From Hydnum rufescens UP504 (Eukaryota > Basidiomycota > Agaricomycetes > Cantharellales > Hydnaceae): DNA of 64,000 bases. Below are positions 14,513-28,295 of this stretch, in pieces; positions within the stretch are counted from its first letter, which is position 1, and each line of letters begins with the position of its first letter. The stretch is taken from assembly GCA_014904985.1 (NCBI GenBank), contig MU129034.1:70137-134136 (forward strand), written 5' to 3'. The position numbers and the translations under genes are program-made. The notes below the pieces were generated by a model. That model saw nothing but the letters and a program-made list of their open reading frames with translations. It ran no database searches and had not been told where the DNA came from.

Positions 14513-17500
14513 ATGGAGCCCCATGTCTCTATTAGTGAGTGCCACTCCGTCTCTCCTCTCGATCCCGATCCTCATACCCCTTACCCTCAGCCACTGGTCA
14601 CGGGGGTCATGGCTCCCGTGGGGGAACTGGCGGTCGTGCAGGGGATGTCCATCTCCATTACGGTATTAGTCAGCCCTCCCTCACATACTAGAATCCTTAC
14701 CCATAACCAATCCTCTTCCAGATGGGACTTCCCTCTTAATGGCTCTTCCTCGAGCCCAATATGCGGCCTATAACTCTGCCCGCGAGGACGCACCCTCATC
14801 GTGTCTCGAGGGCACTCGTGTTGCTATATTGGAAGGAGATTCTGACATGGTCAGAGAGTGCGAACAGCGAGAGGCCTCCTGTATACTGGCTCAATGGACT
14901 CGCTGGCATCGGAAAATCGACTATCGCGAAGACCGTGGCAGAACGAGCGCGAGAGAACGCGATCCTAGGGGCCACTTTCTTCTTTTCTCGCAATGACAAA
15001 CCGCTACGTAATCCCAGGCTCGTACTCCCAACGCTCGCTTTCCAACTCGCCCAATCGGACACTGCGTTCAAGGAGGCCATTGTGGAAGCCCTAAGTCAAG
15101 ATCCGACAGCTGGGGAGAAGGAACTGTTGTCTCAGCTTCAGCAATTAATCTTGACACCCCTTCTCACTATCGATCCCGATCGGACCCGATACTTATCATC
15201 CTTGATGCCCTCGACGAATGCGAGGAAAAGGGGGCGGCGGATATTTTGCGACTTGTGTTTTCACACCTCACTTCAAATACCTTTCCTGCGGATCCTAGTC
15301 ACAAGTCGTCCGCAACCGCACCTATCCTCGCTATTCAACAAGGTCTCGAACCTGGCAAAGACGGTTCTTCACGATATCGATGAATCGATCGTTCAGGCAA
15401 GACATTCGCTTGTACGTCTCCGCCGAATTGGCCAAAATTCCTGGGAAGATTGATGGTGAGATGACTGGTAATTGGGCAACCGGAGGCGGACATAAACTCG
15501 CTGGTGGAGAAGTGCGGGAAGTTATTCGTTTACGCAGCGACGGCGATTCCGCTTCATCGCGGACGATCGTGTCCGAGATCCTCGCACACATCTAAACTTA
15601 TACTTAATACCCAATACCTCCAAGAAAGCGGGAGCGATGCCGTATTCGCACCTGGACGAGCTCTACATGGAGGTGCTTCGTAACTCGCTCTCTTCATTTA
15701 ATCAGTCGAGAGATCCTGAAACGGTTTCAAATTCGTCGTCGGGAGCATCGTGGTGTTGCGTGAACCCCTCTCACTCAATCCTTGGCCAAGTTCATTCAGT
15801 ACAAACAATGCACTCGTCGAGGATAGCTTATCTCATCTTCACTCAGTGCATTGTCACCCCTTCTGACATTGATGAGGCCCCTCGTATCTACCACCCATCA
15901 TTCCTCGAATTTATTACCGATCCTTCCCGATGTTCTATGGAGGAGTTCGTGATTGTTGCTCACCCGGAGCAAGGACTGCGACTGCTGTCGATGCTTCGAA
16001 CTTATGGCGCGTCTCTAAAGCGGATTCGCTGGGATCTCGGCCGTCCTGCTGAATAGCGAGTGATAGCGAAGGATGGATTTGAGGAGAAAGTGAGTCGGGC
16101 ACTGCCTCCGGAGGTTCAGTACGCATGCCGGTACTGGGCGTCCCATTTATCACGAGTGGAGGTTGGGGAGACGGGGCGTGATGGAGGTACTGGAGGCGTT
16201 CACGGTGCGGTCAATTTTATGGTGGTTTGAAGCAATTGAGTCTGCTTGGGAGTGTCTCCTATGCTGGAACTCAATTGCAGAGGCACATCACTGGGCAGTA
16301 TGTGTATTTCTCATTGATCCCTGATGGAGTGACTGAGCTTCAGAATGATTCTGATTGCAGAAAGATTCAAAATGCAAGGCAATTGTTGTAAGCATCCTAT
16401 CGATTGCCGTCGATTCCTTCTCGCGCATGGGGAAGTGATAAGAGCAAGTGCACTGCATGTTTACCATTCTGCATTGCCTTTCACCCCACATGGCACTGCA
16501 CTGTACAAGGCATATTGTGAAGATGGAAAGGATTCTATCAAGGTTGTCCTTGGACTGGAATCTGAATGGCCACAGAACTTGGCTACTTTACGTGGTCATT
16601 CTGGTTCAGTTGGTGCTGTTGCATTTTCACCAGATGGATTGCACCTGGCATCAGGGTCCAATGATTGTACTGTGCAATTATGGGATGCTGTATCTGGTGC
16701 ATCCATTGCAAAACTGGAAGGCCATTCTGGACCAGTTAGGGCAATTTCATTTTCACCTGATGGATTGCACCTAGCATCAGGCTCTGATGATCATACACTA
16801 CAAGTGTGGGATGCAATATCAACTAGTATCCAATGCCCAACTGGAAGGCCATTCTGGTCCAGTTAGGTCATTGCATTCTCACCCAATGGATTGCACTTGG
16901 CATCTGGCTCTGATGATTATAGTGTAAGAGTGTGGGATGCCATATCTGGTGCATCCATTGCAATACTGGAAGGCCATTCTGATTCAGTTTGGCTGTTGCA
17001 TTCTCACCTGATGGATTATGCCTAGCATCAGGCTCTGGTGATAGCACTCTGCAATTATGGGATGCTGTATCTGGCACCTACATACCAAAACCCAAAGCCA
17101 ATTCTGGTTTGGCTAGGAATGTTGCATTTCTGCCTGATCAATTGAAGGCTGCAATATCATATTCCTCTGACACATTGGCTATCTATGTTGGTCCAATTGA
17201 GGCCATTGCATTTTTGCCTGATGGATTGTATTTGGCATCAGCTCCATTGATGGTACTATAGGATTGTGGGATGCCACATCTGGTGCACTCATTGGAGGAC
17301 TGAAAGACCTTCCTAGGTGGGCTGGAACCATTGCATTCTCACCTAATGGACTGTCCCTTGCATTTTGCTCTTATGAAAATACTGTGCAGGTATGGGATCC
17401 CATATCTGGCACATCCATTGCAAAGCTGGAAGGCCATCCTAGTTCTGTTCTCAGTATTGCATTGTCACCTGATGGATTGCAACTAGCATCTGGAAGCATT

Positions 17501-18350
17501 GATCAAACTGTGAGATTGTGGGATCCCATATCTGGCACATCCATCAGTCAACTGGAAGGCCATTCTAATCAAGTGACTGCTGTTGCATTTTCACCCAATG
17601 GGTTGTACCTGGCATCAGGCTTTGAAGATGGTACTCTACAATTGTGGGATGCCATGTTATACATGATCATGGCAACACTCAAAGGCTATTCTGATTTGAT
17701 TTCAGCCATTGCATGTTCATCAGATGGTTGCACCTGGCATCAGGCTTTAAGGATGTACTCTACAATTGTGGGATGCCACACCCAGCATACCCATTGCAAT
17801 GCTCAAAGGCCATTCTGATTGGGTGGGGACCACTGTGTTTCCACCTGGTGGATTACACCTGGCACCAGCCTCCTGGTGCATCCATTGCACCATTTGATCA
17901 GCCATTCCCACCTAGTTCATGGGCTTGCATTTCCCTCTGATGGTCATGCCCTGGTTTCACACTCAGGCCTGGGGACCTTCACTTCAGATTTGACTTCCCA
18001 GCCCCCCCCATCAACTAGCCTCTGGGTCACCCCTAGTGACCCCTGGGTTCTCTGTGGGCCAGTCTTCACTCTTTTGGTTTTTCCAGGCCTCATGGGTACA
18101 ATGTGAAATGGAGGAAGCTGTGCACTATCACACCAGAAGAATATGTTGCCATCCACCCCATCACTTACCCAGGTCCTTGACATTAGAGGCCACAAACCCA
18201 CTATCAGATTGCAGTTGGATGTGAAGATGGCTGTGTGTTCATTCTTGATCTTCCACATGACCTGTTTAATGGCTGTTTCATTGAGGAACCAGTTTATTCT
18301 GGGCTGTGGTCTACTGTTGCAACTGCTACATTCATCCCTCACAAGTCATG
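14513..18350 (+). pseudogene. NACHT-WD40 receptor, shredded copy B
   Basis: Collinear with the receptor at 1,891-5,738 but broken by many one-base indels. Examples are near 14,672, 14,834, 15,183, 15,396, 15,481, 15,547, 15,595 and 15,626 in the NACHT part, and near 16,820, 16,990, 17,245, 17,728 and 17,755 in the WD40 part. The P-loop GLAGIGKST (about 14,900-14,926), the NACHT-WD40 intron and most repeats remain recognisable. At 15,229-15,233 it keeps the five-G run that copy A lost, and near 16,092 it keeps the frame copy A lost. No frame spans more than about 230 codons. Confidence 0.9.
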
Positions 18351-18932
18351 ACATCCATTTCCTCAATGAGGAAACCCCTCTCATTAATCATCACACCCTC
18401 CATAATAGGCATGCCTGGGGCTTCAGTGAATTCCTGCAATGGCTCAAGGTCATGTTCTGTTGCTAGCCAGCTAGATGACCATTCATTATCTCTGCACATC
18501 ATTGTGAATTCATATTGTTCATAAGCTTTCTCATTGATGCCATCATAAATGGACATCCTTAATGCTGGGTACACTTTGTCATGCACCAGGAGTGTTTCTG
18601 TAGAGAGAATGGGACATGAGTCAGGGAGGGGGGGACTCACCACCTATTACAGGGGACATAGACCTTGTTTGATGGAAGGATAAGTTTCCATGCTATACAC
18701 AGCTTGAAGGTAGATTAGGTCAATGGTGTCCCTTACCCATCTGCTTGTCTCCCTGGGTCACATGGGGAGCCCTTAAGATTGATAATTAGAATGGGAGCAG
18801 GCTCTATCTGGGTGAGCCTCAGGTACCGAACAAAAAGTAAGTATGACATGAAGACTCATTGCACATTTAGGGATTTTAGATCTCGAATCAATGGATACTC
18901 ATTTCTTTTCAAGGACAATGACGTGGTACCCT
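18351..18932. other. intergenic stretch between receptor B and ADH B
   Basis: No gene. Collinear with 5,739-6,505 but with the empty insertion site near 18,635. It holds the 3' flanks of the convergent receptor remnant and ADH gene. Confidence 0.6.
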
Positions 18933-20774
<1,842 letters not shown>

Positions 20775-20906
20775 GTTCTCACTAGCGAGACGAAGAAGCG
20801 AAGAGGATCACATTGCGTAGTGGAGATCAACGGTTATCTCCGGACCTCCACCGTCCCTGACGCTTCTTGCGACTTCTGACCTCATCTTCCTGAGTCAGTA
20901 CTGACG
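20775..20906. promoter_or_regulatory. bidirectional promoter of ADH and VFA1
   Basis: Only 132 bases separate the two start codons, so both 5' UTRs and core promoters must lie here or overlap. The segment is kept in unit A and partly at window positions 1-50. Confidence 0.6.
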
Positions 20907-21598
20907 ATGGCCTCCAGTACTGCACCCTTCCAGAACATATATTATCAAAGAGCAAGTCTCCTCGCAGGATTCCCGCTTATCTTTCGCTCATTCGTTCACT
21001 AGGCCGTGGCAACCGCAAAACCATGGTGATCCACATCTTCCTCATCTATGTACTGCCTACTCACTAACAGCACAACTAAGCTTTATCTGTCACAGATCCA
21101 CTACGATCGTACGACCATAACTATAGTCTCGAAGAAGTCTGAATATTTACGCATGGATAGGTCCTTGCCACCATGTCCAACACTGACTTTCTTTACACAT
21201 GTGAAACGCACCTCTCCGACCCAGGCTTCGCAACATCTCTCCCTCCTTCAAATCCTGCACCACCAAAGCTGAGCGACCCGGAAATCGCCAAGATCAAGGA
21301 AGAGTGGGAGGAGAAGCAGCGCCTAAACAAGGCCAAAGAGGCGGATAAGTCCAAGGATGAAGATACCACGGACAAATGCAAAGGCAAAGACAGTCCGAAG
21401 GAGTCGTCTGCCACCAAATCTCCAAACCCGTCCGTTCCGCTAGCTCCTATTCCCGCTGTGCCGGTAGCCAGCTCCCATGCGCGCTTCGCCCTGCATCGAG
21501 AGATTTTCGCCATGCGCCAAATGGAGCATCGCAAGAGGAGACAAGTCGCACGTGTGAAGCAGGTCGCTCCCATGCTGCCCAGCGTCCCGCGGACATAA
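20907..21598 (+). CDS. VFA1: VPS4-associated protein 1 (VFA1-like)
   Basis: Family of small cytosolic proteins that bind the AAA ATPase Vps4 and modulate ESCRT-III disassembly at endosomes. Four exons (20,907-20,951, 21,003-21,025, 21,081-21,108, 21,161-21,598) give 177 aa. The N-terminal zinc-binding-like module spans three splice sites: KPCFICHRSTT then DFLYTCETHL. A charged helix EEWEEKQRLNKAKEADKSK follows, then the C-terminal block FALHREIFAMRQMEHRKRR. Intron 1 uses a GC donor (AGA|GCAAGT), which is needed to reach exon 2 in frame. The length is close to yeast Vfa1 (about 200 aa). The two other copies in the window (8,376 and 1-60) are dead or truncated. Confidence 0.85.
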
Positions 21599-23185
21599 TG
21601 ATCGTTCGACCTACATGTTGCATTTTCTCGATTCGCGAGCTCGAAGCAGATGTTCCATTTCTCCATCTGTCAGACGGTACGAGCCACAATGACTTCATGA
21701 TCTTCCTTACGTTATGACGATGCGAGGTTTTGAGAGGGGCCACTTCGAGCAGTTGCGAGCTCTGTGCTACTTCATATAAAGTACTGTATATTACGGCTTC
21801 GCGACGAGTGTCGTCTATACAACCACACGCAGGTGTCGCAAATATACTTACATCCCGGGTAACAGGGGAGGATCTGGCCACAGAGAAGAAAAAAGGGCCA
21901 TCAAGTTTATCGCCCCCTACGTCAAAAGACTGGGACGTGTAGCGCACATATTCATCGTATGAAGTGCCGCCACAGAAACCAAACGGTGCGCTCTCTTGTG
22001 ACATGCTGAGCAGACGAACTGCAGAAAACAGGGCACCAAGACCACCTTCGTGCCACATGACCACGTGAGCTTCTGCGATGGGAATTGTGCACAGAACGCT
22101 CAGCACGTCCTATCAACCTGGAGGAAAGGCTGCTCATCTCCCATCAACTTTGGACCTTGGGTAGCATTAATAGTCCGACCCTGATGCCGAGGACTGTGAC
22201 TGTCCCAATTTCAGTCGCCGAAAGACCCAGCTGTGTACCATTATGACTCTATTTGGAATTTAGACACCATAACTTGGTAAACAAATGCGGCATGTACAGG
22301 TATTTCTCACGTCATACCGTCATCGCCCTGCGTGGAAAACGCAATACAAATGGGCACACCTGGTTCCTGATTCTGGCTTTCCCTTATCCCTGTAACTGTT
22401 CATTTCGTACCGGATTTCTACCTTCAGGCTTGCGGTCTTCTGATTTATAGTTGAGGATATTTGTTTCCCTCCCGGTGGTTCATCATCCATCCATTGGGTC
22501 GACGGGCAGATCTAAGTCGCTGTAGAAGCCCGACACTATCGCAAATTTCCGAATGGCCCTTTACCGAAGTCGTCGTCCGAACGCTCTCGGCTTCTCTGAA
22601 GCAACTCGAATGACGATTCCGCAGTGCCGAGATGTCCGCAGCTTCTTTCATAATCGCGCGCGTTTCCAGAACTCTCATGTGGAAGTTTTCTCTAGATCTC
22701 ATCTCGCAGTGTCATCGTTACTGTATATCTAGACAATCATATTCAACATACACATGCTGAAGCCAAGGTCTGGGCTTTGGACCCTTCAGGGGATGGGGAA
22801 TGTAATTCACACATCCAGTATTCGATGGGCCCATGGGGTGTCGTCGTCATCGTCTGCACAGCAATATTTCTCCAAAACTATCTTGGTTGTAGATGCGACG
22901 AGGTAATCCCTTATCCTTGAGGCCATCCAGGTTCTAAGAATGCTGAACGCGGCGCTTCACTAGTACCTCCTGTGAAAGGTCAGGATCACTAGCCCAGGAT
23001 CATCATAATTACAAAGCAAGGGAGCAGCTCGCTTGATCATAGATATTTCATACCTAAATCTGAAACAATGATTCCAATGACGTGAAGAACGACCAGATCG
23101 CAGTGCTATAAGACAGCAGCAATACTACATTCAAGAATTTTCAAGAAGAGAAAAACCAACCAAGTACTGTATAGTGGCTCCCCCA
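21599..23185. other. right flank of unit B and unique intergenic sequence
   Basis: To about 22,655 this is the B copy of the sequence at 9,055-10,280; beyond it is unique. A 219-codon minus-strand ORF (22,106-21,447) overlaps VFA1 exon 4 antisense and is not conserved in unit A, so I do not call it. From 22,655 to 23,185 I see nothing. Confidence 0.6.
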
Positions 23186-25024
23186 TTACACACCTCGATC
23201 GACCATGATACGTTCTTTGCGACCTACAAGCGCGATCCACACCAATTTAAGTGCTTTGGACACCTCGCGACGGCGTATTCCCGTTCTCCGCCACACACTG
23301 CGTAATACAGCCGCCAGAGTGAATACGAAGCTAGCATCAAGGACAAGGCGCCGGACGATGCCATGGAGATTGCTTCCAGATCTACCACGTGCTGGGGGCG
23401 GCGGTGGTCTAGTGAGTAGAATTAACACGAGTCGAAATTGATTAGCTAGTCGAGTGAGGGGGACCAGGACAAGAGACCAGAGTCCCATGTTGTTAGGATT
23501 CCACGTCCCATTTCCTCCGCCACTTCCGAGCGGCAAATTACTGCTACCGAGGCCTCGTGCTGGAAAAGATTGATTAGACCCATAGCTGATCGCTTCTAGA
23601 CCCTCGAGACGTTCGCGGAGAGCGGCGAGAGAGGCTTGGACGGACTCGACAGCACGTTCGAGAGGGGGTAGGGTGGATTGAGAGGGATTTGTTCCGGGGT
23701 GTGGGCCACTAGGTGTAGAAGATGTGCCAACACCTGCAGGGAGTGGAGATCGGAATGAGTATGGTTGAACGGAATGTGCGAGGTGTTGTGGATAAGAGAG
23801 TGAGGTGGGAAATGAAGAAGGTATACTGGGAGACCCTGATGAAGGTCTTTCTGCTACAGGAATGGAAAAGGCGGAAGGAGTCGAGTATCGGGGGAGTGGT
23901 TGAGCCATGGGCAAGTGGGGTATATTCGGGGTGGTGGCCGGTGAATACTGTACGGGAACTCCACTTGACATTCCCATTGGTGTTCGGTAACGATGTTGAG
24001 AGGAAACGGCAGACGTGGGCCGCCCAATGTTGGGGAACGTTGGAGGGAAAGCACCCAAGGGATCTTCCTCAGACGTTTCTCCATCATTTTCGGAGGATTC
24101 ATTGGGTCCAGGCTCATGTCGGATCGGGAGAGAGTCACGAGTAGTAGGAAGAGGATGATTATATTTCGGTGGGGACTCTTCCTCCTCATCATCAGACTCA
24201 TCAGATGAGGTAGTCCTCTCCTGTGCGGAAGACCGGGCAAGGGAGCCTACGGATGATGGCCAGAGCTAAGATATCAGGGCCACTTGGATGTTCAAAAACA
24301 GCGTGCTAACCGCTCATGACAAGATTGCTGGGATCCCCACTAAAAGAGGCCAGTTCCCGGCTCAAATCCCGGGCCATCTTTGCATCAGGGTATTTTCGAA
24401 GAATCTATAGCCATCCGCATTAAATATTAGTTGATCCAGTTGAGGGCATACTCGAACTGACTTTCTGTAGTGTTTCTACGTACGCCCATTTAGCATCAGA
24501 TGCACTGAGATCCTTCTGTTTAGCCCACGCATCCCTTTTAAAAAACAAATGAGTAATATGGGCTAGGGTGATAGCGTGTGGATGCTACCATTTGGCTCGC
24601 CCCAGCATATCCCACATACCCGGCCGGGACTGTTTCACATTCCCAACAGTCGCTGAGCAGAGAGAAATAAGAATAAGAAAAATATGATTAAAAAAGGAGA
24701 CCGGGCGCCAGCATCGCACCCTGTTTATACAAGCTAGACGGGACCAGAAGTTAGTCACAGGAACATTGCCCACCGGTTTATAACATACCTGTATAGAGCC
24801 AACTTCTCTTCGTAGCCAGTCTGTATCGGCCCCGTTTTAGGTAGTCTGTAGGTGTAGTATGACATGAAGGCCCAGGGCAGGACCGTGCAAGGGTGGTTAA
24901 CTCACGATTGTACTATTTCGACTGCACGGTCGAACTGCCTGTTATACGGATGCCCAAGTCAAAGAAGCTGGGCCGACCGACGAATTAGTGAAACCTACGC
25001 GTCTATTAATCTATTCGAATCCAT
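23186..25024 (-). CDS. acyl-CoA-binding domain protein, ATG37/ACBD5-like
   Basis: Binds long-chain acyl-CoA. Proteins of this layout (N-terminal ACB domain, long linker, C-terminal membrane or amphipathic segment) act at peroxisomes, including in pexophagy. Exons: 24,999-25,024, 24,906-24,938, 24,789-24,845, a 14-base microexon 24,720-24,733, 24,589-24,652, 24,462-24,534, 24,321-24,404 and 23,186-24,265, giving 476 aa in frame. The ACB domain runs AQFDRAVEIVQ, LPKTGPIQTGYEEKLALY, SRPGMWDMLGRAKWDAW, ending DPSNL. The linker is Ser/Pro-rich with an acidic patch and a short helix near ERAVESVQASLAALRERLEG. A hydrophobic stretch (ASFVFTLAAVLRSVW) lies close to the end. The donor before the last exon (CTT|GTCATG) is weak, and the junction could differ slightly. 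Confidence 0.82.
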
Positions 25025-25297
25025 CTCTGTTCGCTCAGGCAGCGGACACCTCTGGCGTGTCAATGACAGAACCGGCAATTTCCCCCCAGATGCTCAGGAT
25101 CCGACGCCACCATACTCACGATTACATTCAGCTGCTGTACAATCAAATTTCCTGTATTACGTCCTGATATGGCCGCAGCAACAGCCTGACCAAGAACAGT
25201 TCTCCTCACTACTCCTGAATAAGATCCCCTGAAGTTTCCTGGCAGACTGTGAACGACTGGTTCTGAGAGGTACCGTGGATTGTACAAACTTTAATGG

Positions 25298-25688
25298 TCA
25301 TGACTTGGCTTGCGTAGGCGTTACCTCTGAGGGCAACATTTCTCGCCATCGCCACTTGAGCCCACCTCTCATCAATTCGTCCCTTTTACTGACAAGCTTT
25401 CCTGAAAGAGCCGTGAGTTTAGTAAAACTGGGTGCATAATTGATGAGTACCTTTATACACAAATTTGCCCCAGACCTTTCCGTTCTTCCCCTCATTTTTT
25501 AGCTTGACGCGAGTCACTTCCCAATATGTATTCATACGATTCAAGCGATCCCATCGCTTTTGCCGCACCAGAGCACCAACCCCATCCTGTGGTAATCGCG
25601 AAAGCGTTTGGAACAATGTTGGGGAGGGTCGCACAAAAGGGTGCGTCTCAGGTAAGAGCTTTTTCAAGAGGTTTTGCGAAAAAGACAT
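25298..25688 (-). CDS. mitochondrial small-subunit ribosomal protein, mS34-like
   Basis: Two exons (25,451-25,688 and 25,298-25,401, intron of 49 bases) encode 113 aa. The core YWEVTRVKLKNEGKNGKVWG followed by KFVYKGKLVSKR and RGGLKWRW resembles the MRPS34 (mS34) family of mitoribosomal small-subunit proteins, and the short basic protein fits. It is head to head with the GatC-like gene 47 bases away, also a mitochondrial translation factor, which supports the call. Identity rests on motif memory only, so another mitoribosomal protein is possible. Confidence 0.6.
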
Positions 25689-25735
25689 GACGGGGACAAC
25701 GGCCGCCTCGGGAATTTCCGACTCCAGTTGGAGCG
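25689..25735. promoter_or_regulatory. 47-bp bidirectional start region of mS34-like and GatC-like genes
   Basis: The two start codons are 47 bases apart on opposite strands. Transcription start sites of each gene probably lie inside the other's transcript or in this gap, giving strong co-regulation potential. Confidence 0.6.
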
Positions 25736-26227
25736 ATGAAGTGTATTCTCTTGGGGCAGCGGCGGGGTGTTCTCCGCCAGGTCACACGCTTGCTGTCCAC
25801 TAAACCGGTACAGTTTCCAGTTGCTCCAAAGCGGAAGCTAGAAGTCGAGGGAATCGAGACCCCGACATGGTCTGTCAACGAGCTGCTTGCTTCATACCCT
25901 GCACCGTCCTTATCTTCTTCCACACTCATGCGCTTGCACAAAACCTCCGCTCTCTTGCCGCCTCCAGAATCGTCGACTGAATTTAATGTCCTTAAGGGAG
26001 AGATGGAAGAATTAGTCAAGCTCGTGGAAGCAGTCAAGCTCGTTGATGCTAGTGCCTTCGAAGCGGACGGCCGAGTGTGGCCTAAAGATGTCGGGATTCA
26101 AGGGGTCGTCCCCACTGAAGAAGATGCAGGACCTACGGGGAAGCATCCTGATATTCTACGACACGCTGCCAAAACGGTGGATGATTTTTACGTCGTTGAA
26201 CTACCTACGACTTCCAAGATGAAGTGA
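25736..26227 (+). CDS. GatC-like subunit of mitochondrial glutamyl-tRNA(Gln) amidotransferase
   Basis: Single exon, 163 aa. The first 25 residues (MKCILLGQRRGVLRQVTRLLSTK) are arginine-rich and look like a mitochondrial presequence. The family core is LMRLHKTSALLPPP then LKGEMEELVKLVEAVKLVD, matching the GatC pattern of a leucine-rich helix followed by a regular helix ending in VD. The subunit stabilises GatA/GatB, which convert Glu-tRNA(Gln) to Gln-tRNA(Gln) in mitochondria. The C-terminal part contains DGRVWPKD and AAKTVDDFYVVE. The function is inferred from motifs. Confidence 0.62.
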   Translation: MKCILLGQRRGVLRQVTRLLSTKPVQFPVAPKRKLEVEGIETPTWSVNELLASYPAPSLSSSTLMRLHKTSALLPPPESSTEFNVLKGEMEELVKLVEAVKLVDASAFEADGRVWPKDVGIQGVVPTEEDAGPTGKHPDILRHAAKTVDDFYVVELPTTSKMK

Positions 26228-26786
26228 TACGGTGAGTGCGGTACATTTGGTTCTCATGCAGCCTCGATAATGAATCGTCTTCATGAATTTGTTACTGGAA
26301 ACAGGGTGGAATCCCGGCAATTATTGTATGGCTATTCGGCCTTGTCAAGATTATCTTGGACAGAAGTATATCTGAGTCGATCGCGTTTTCAATGGTCTTG
26401 TTGTATCTAACACACTTGGTAGGTAGTATCCTAGACCTACTAGTTTCCTCCGTTGACGAAACCTCGCTAGAACACCCAAGCAGTAGGTTATCCGGTGCCG
26501 AGCAAGGTCCCGTCACGGGCAGGTCTTGTCTAATGATGCGTGTAGGCTGCGATGATTAGAACAAGAAATTATTCTCTATCTTCACTCCAGTTGGCGTTGT
26601 TGTCCCTACGTTTAAGTGATGCTGCCGCAATTAATATGGGAGATGAATCTACCCAAAGATTTACAGGTTGACAAGGGTGAGGTCCATGGTGATGCGAGGG
26701 CATCTCGATTAAAACGAATGATGAAAGTAAAAAATATGATAGCACGAATGGATGACAGCGGCAGTGGAAAAACGGAAAGATGGCAA
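26228..26786. other. intergenic, nothing recognised
   Basis: Between the GatC-like stop and the stop of the minus-strand RS protein, two genes converge here. Only short unsupported ORFs occur. Confidence 0.6.
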
Positions 26787-28123
26787 TCAACGTATCCGAT
26801 CCACCAAGCTCTTTCCCTCCCCACTTCCATGAGTCCGTCCAATGCGACCGTTTGCACCAGATCCTGAGCGTCCAGCACCCCTTCGACTTCTTGATCCGCT
26901 AGGAAGACCGAAATCCTCAGCTTCGTGAAGACGTCTGGATGTGGACGAGGCGCCTGCATTAAAACTGGGTAAGTAGGAGCGCGAGCGCGAGCGATCCCTA
27001 CCCCTTCGTGCCCGCGACCGTGTATCTGAATCATCAGGGTCGTGTATAGCATCGTCTCGCGGTTCTCGACTTCGAGCACGATCTGGAGGAGAACGGTCGC
27101 GATAGCGTCGAGGGGATCGTTCTCGCCTTCGAGGGGATGGATCTCTGTCCCAATCACGCTCTCGCGGCGAGTAATGCCTGTCTCGCTCACGCTCACGATC
27201 TCGATCTCGTTCACGCTCGCGGTCACGCTCCCTACTATGATTAGATGGAATACTGTCGGCACGATTATTGGTCATTGATGTATAGTTCATTTTGCTCCCC
27301 CGCCGTGGTCCAGTGGGGACGGAAGTGGAAGAAGGTGAGTCTTGTAGTCTGGGTCTTTTATGTGCACGAGGTGCCGTTGGTGGCTGTTTCGCTGTTGACG
27401 ACGATGCTTCCGGACCAGCGTAGTGGGGGGAGTGTGATCGGGAGTGCGATAGCGTTGGGGTATCCACAGGTTGTGGCAGACCTGAAGAGATCACGCCATA
27501 GGCTTGGTCTAATTCGGCGCTGTGAATCGGCAGACAAATCAGCACTTCGCATGACGCTGGTTCCTGAATAGGTGAGATCTTACGAGAGGGAACTTATGAT
27601 TGTGTGTGATTCTATAATGACAGATGGCCCAATATGGGGGCATAAAATAAGCTTTCCAGCCCTCAGCCATACCTGCCTTTGCGCACCTCGTAAAGCAGTC
27701 TCCAATTTTGAAATTGTTTTGTGGAGGACTTTATTCTCTTCATGGAGCTTCCCAGCAGTAGATGTGCTTAACAGGGAGTATAATTCGTCATTTTCTTGTT
27801 GGAGGAGAGTAACGCGTGCTTTGAGTGCTGCAGTTAAAGAGGCCGAAGCAAGATTTGATTGTGGAGGCTTTCGCACCGCCAGGGGCGCTAGAAGTGAGAC
27901 CAATGAAGGTGGTACATTTATGGGATCATCTGGGGATATTGTTTGGGTCGGTAAGTATGCGCGCAGCGCCTTAATATCGTTCTGCCAAGCAAGAGCACAT
28001 CAGCTCCAGGTGCTTTTTAAAGCATAGAGCTATACATACGGTAAGATCAAGGAGCTGGCTATCCTTTTGTTGAAGTAGCGTTTCGAGCTCAATTTCTCGT
28101 AACGTTGGGAGAGAATTGTCCAT
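26787..28123 (-). CDS. WTAP/MUM2-like coiled-coil protein with RS-type tail
   Basis: Three exons (28,040-28,123, 27,673-27,981, 26,787-27,563) give 389 aa in frame, starting MDNSLPTLREIELETLL. The N-terminal half is a long coiled coil: ALKARVTLLQQENDELYSLL, then TGKLHEENKVLHKTISKLE and AELDQAYGVI, resembling the coiled coil of WTAP/Mum2, the adaptor of the m6A mRNA methyltransferase complex. The C-terminal half is an Arg/Asp/Glu/Ser repeat tail (RERDRERERD, RERSPRRYRDRSPP) typical of nuclear RNA-processing proteins, ending SLVDRIR. The nuclear RS character is clear; the WTAP assignment is less sure. The gene is divergent from SEC12. Confidence 0.6.
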
Positions 28124-28295
28124 TCACGGGGGTTGAGCCCTCAATTAAGAGTTCGAGGGGTGCCTTCGGCTGTCCCCGATACTCTTTCATCTGCCTCTGA
28201 TAAGCCACGACCTGACTGTTCTCTATATCCTTACTCTCGACCCCCCGCGCGTCAAATATTTCATACTTCCTCCTTCCTTTTAATTCTGTGAAAAT
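28124..28295. promoter_or_regulatory. divergent promoter of WTAP-like gene and SEC12
   Basis: The start codons at 28,123 (minus) and 28,296 (plus) are 172 bases apart. No obvious motif was found; the assignment rests on geometry only. Confidence 0.5.

Noticed and set aside
21447..22106. 219-codon minus-strand ORF antisense to VFA1 copy B, with a fragment (AHVVMWHEGG) faintly like a secreted copper oxygenase
   Set aside because: The frame is not preserved in unit A, it overlaps a well-supported VFA1 exon antisense, and no further family motif follows.
26612..27262. 216-codon minus-strand ORF in another frame of the RS-rich gene
   Set aside because: The RS/RE repeats give several open frames by composition. 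The frame joined by splice sites to the coiled-coil exon is the supported one.
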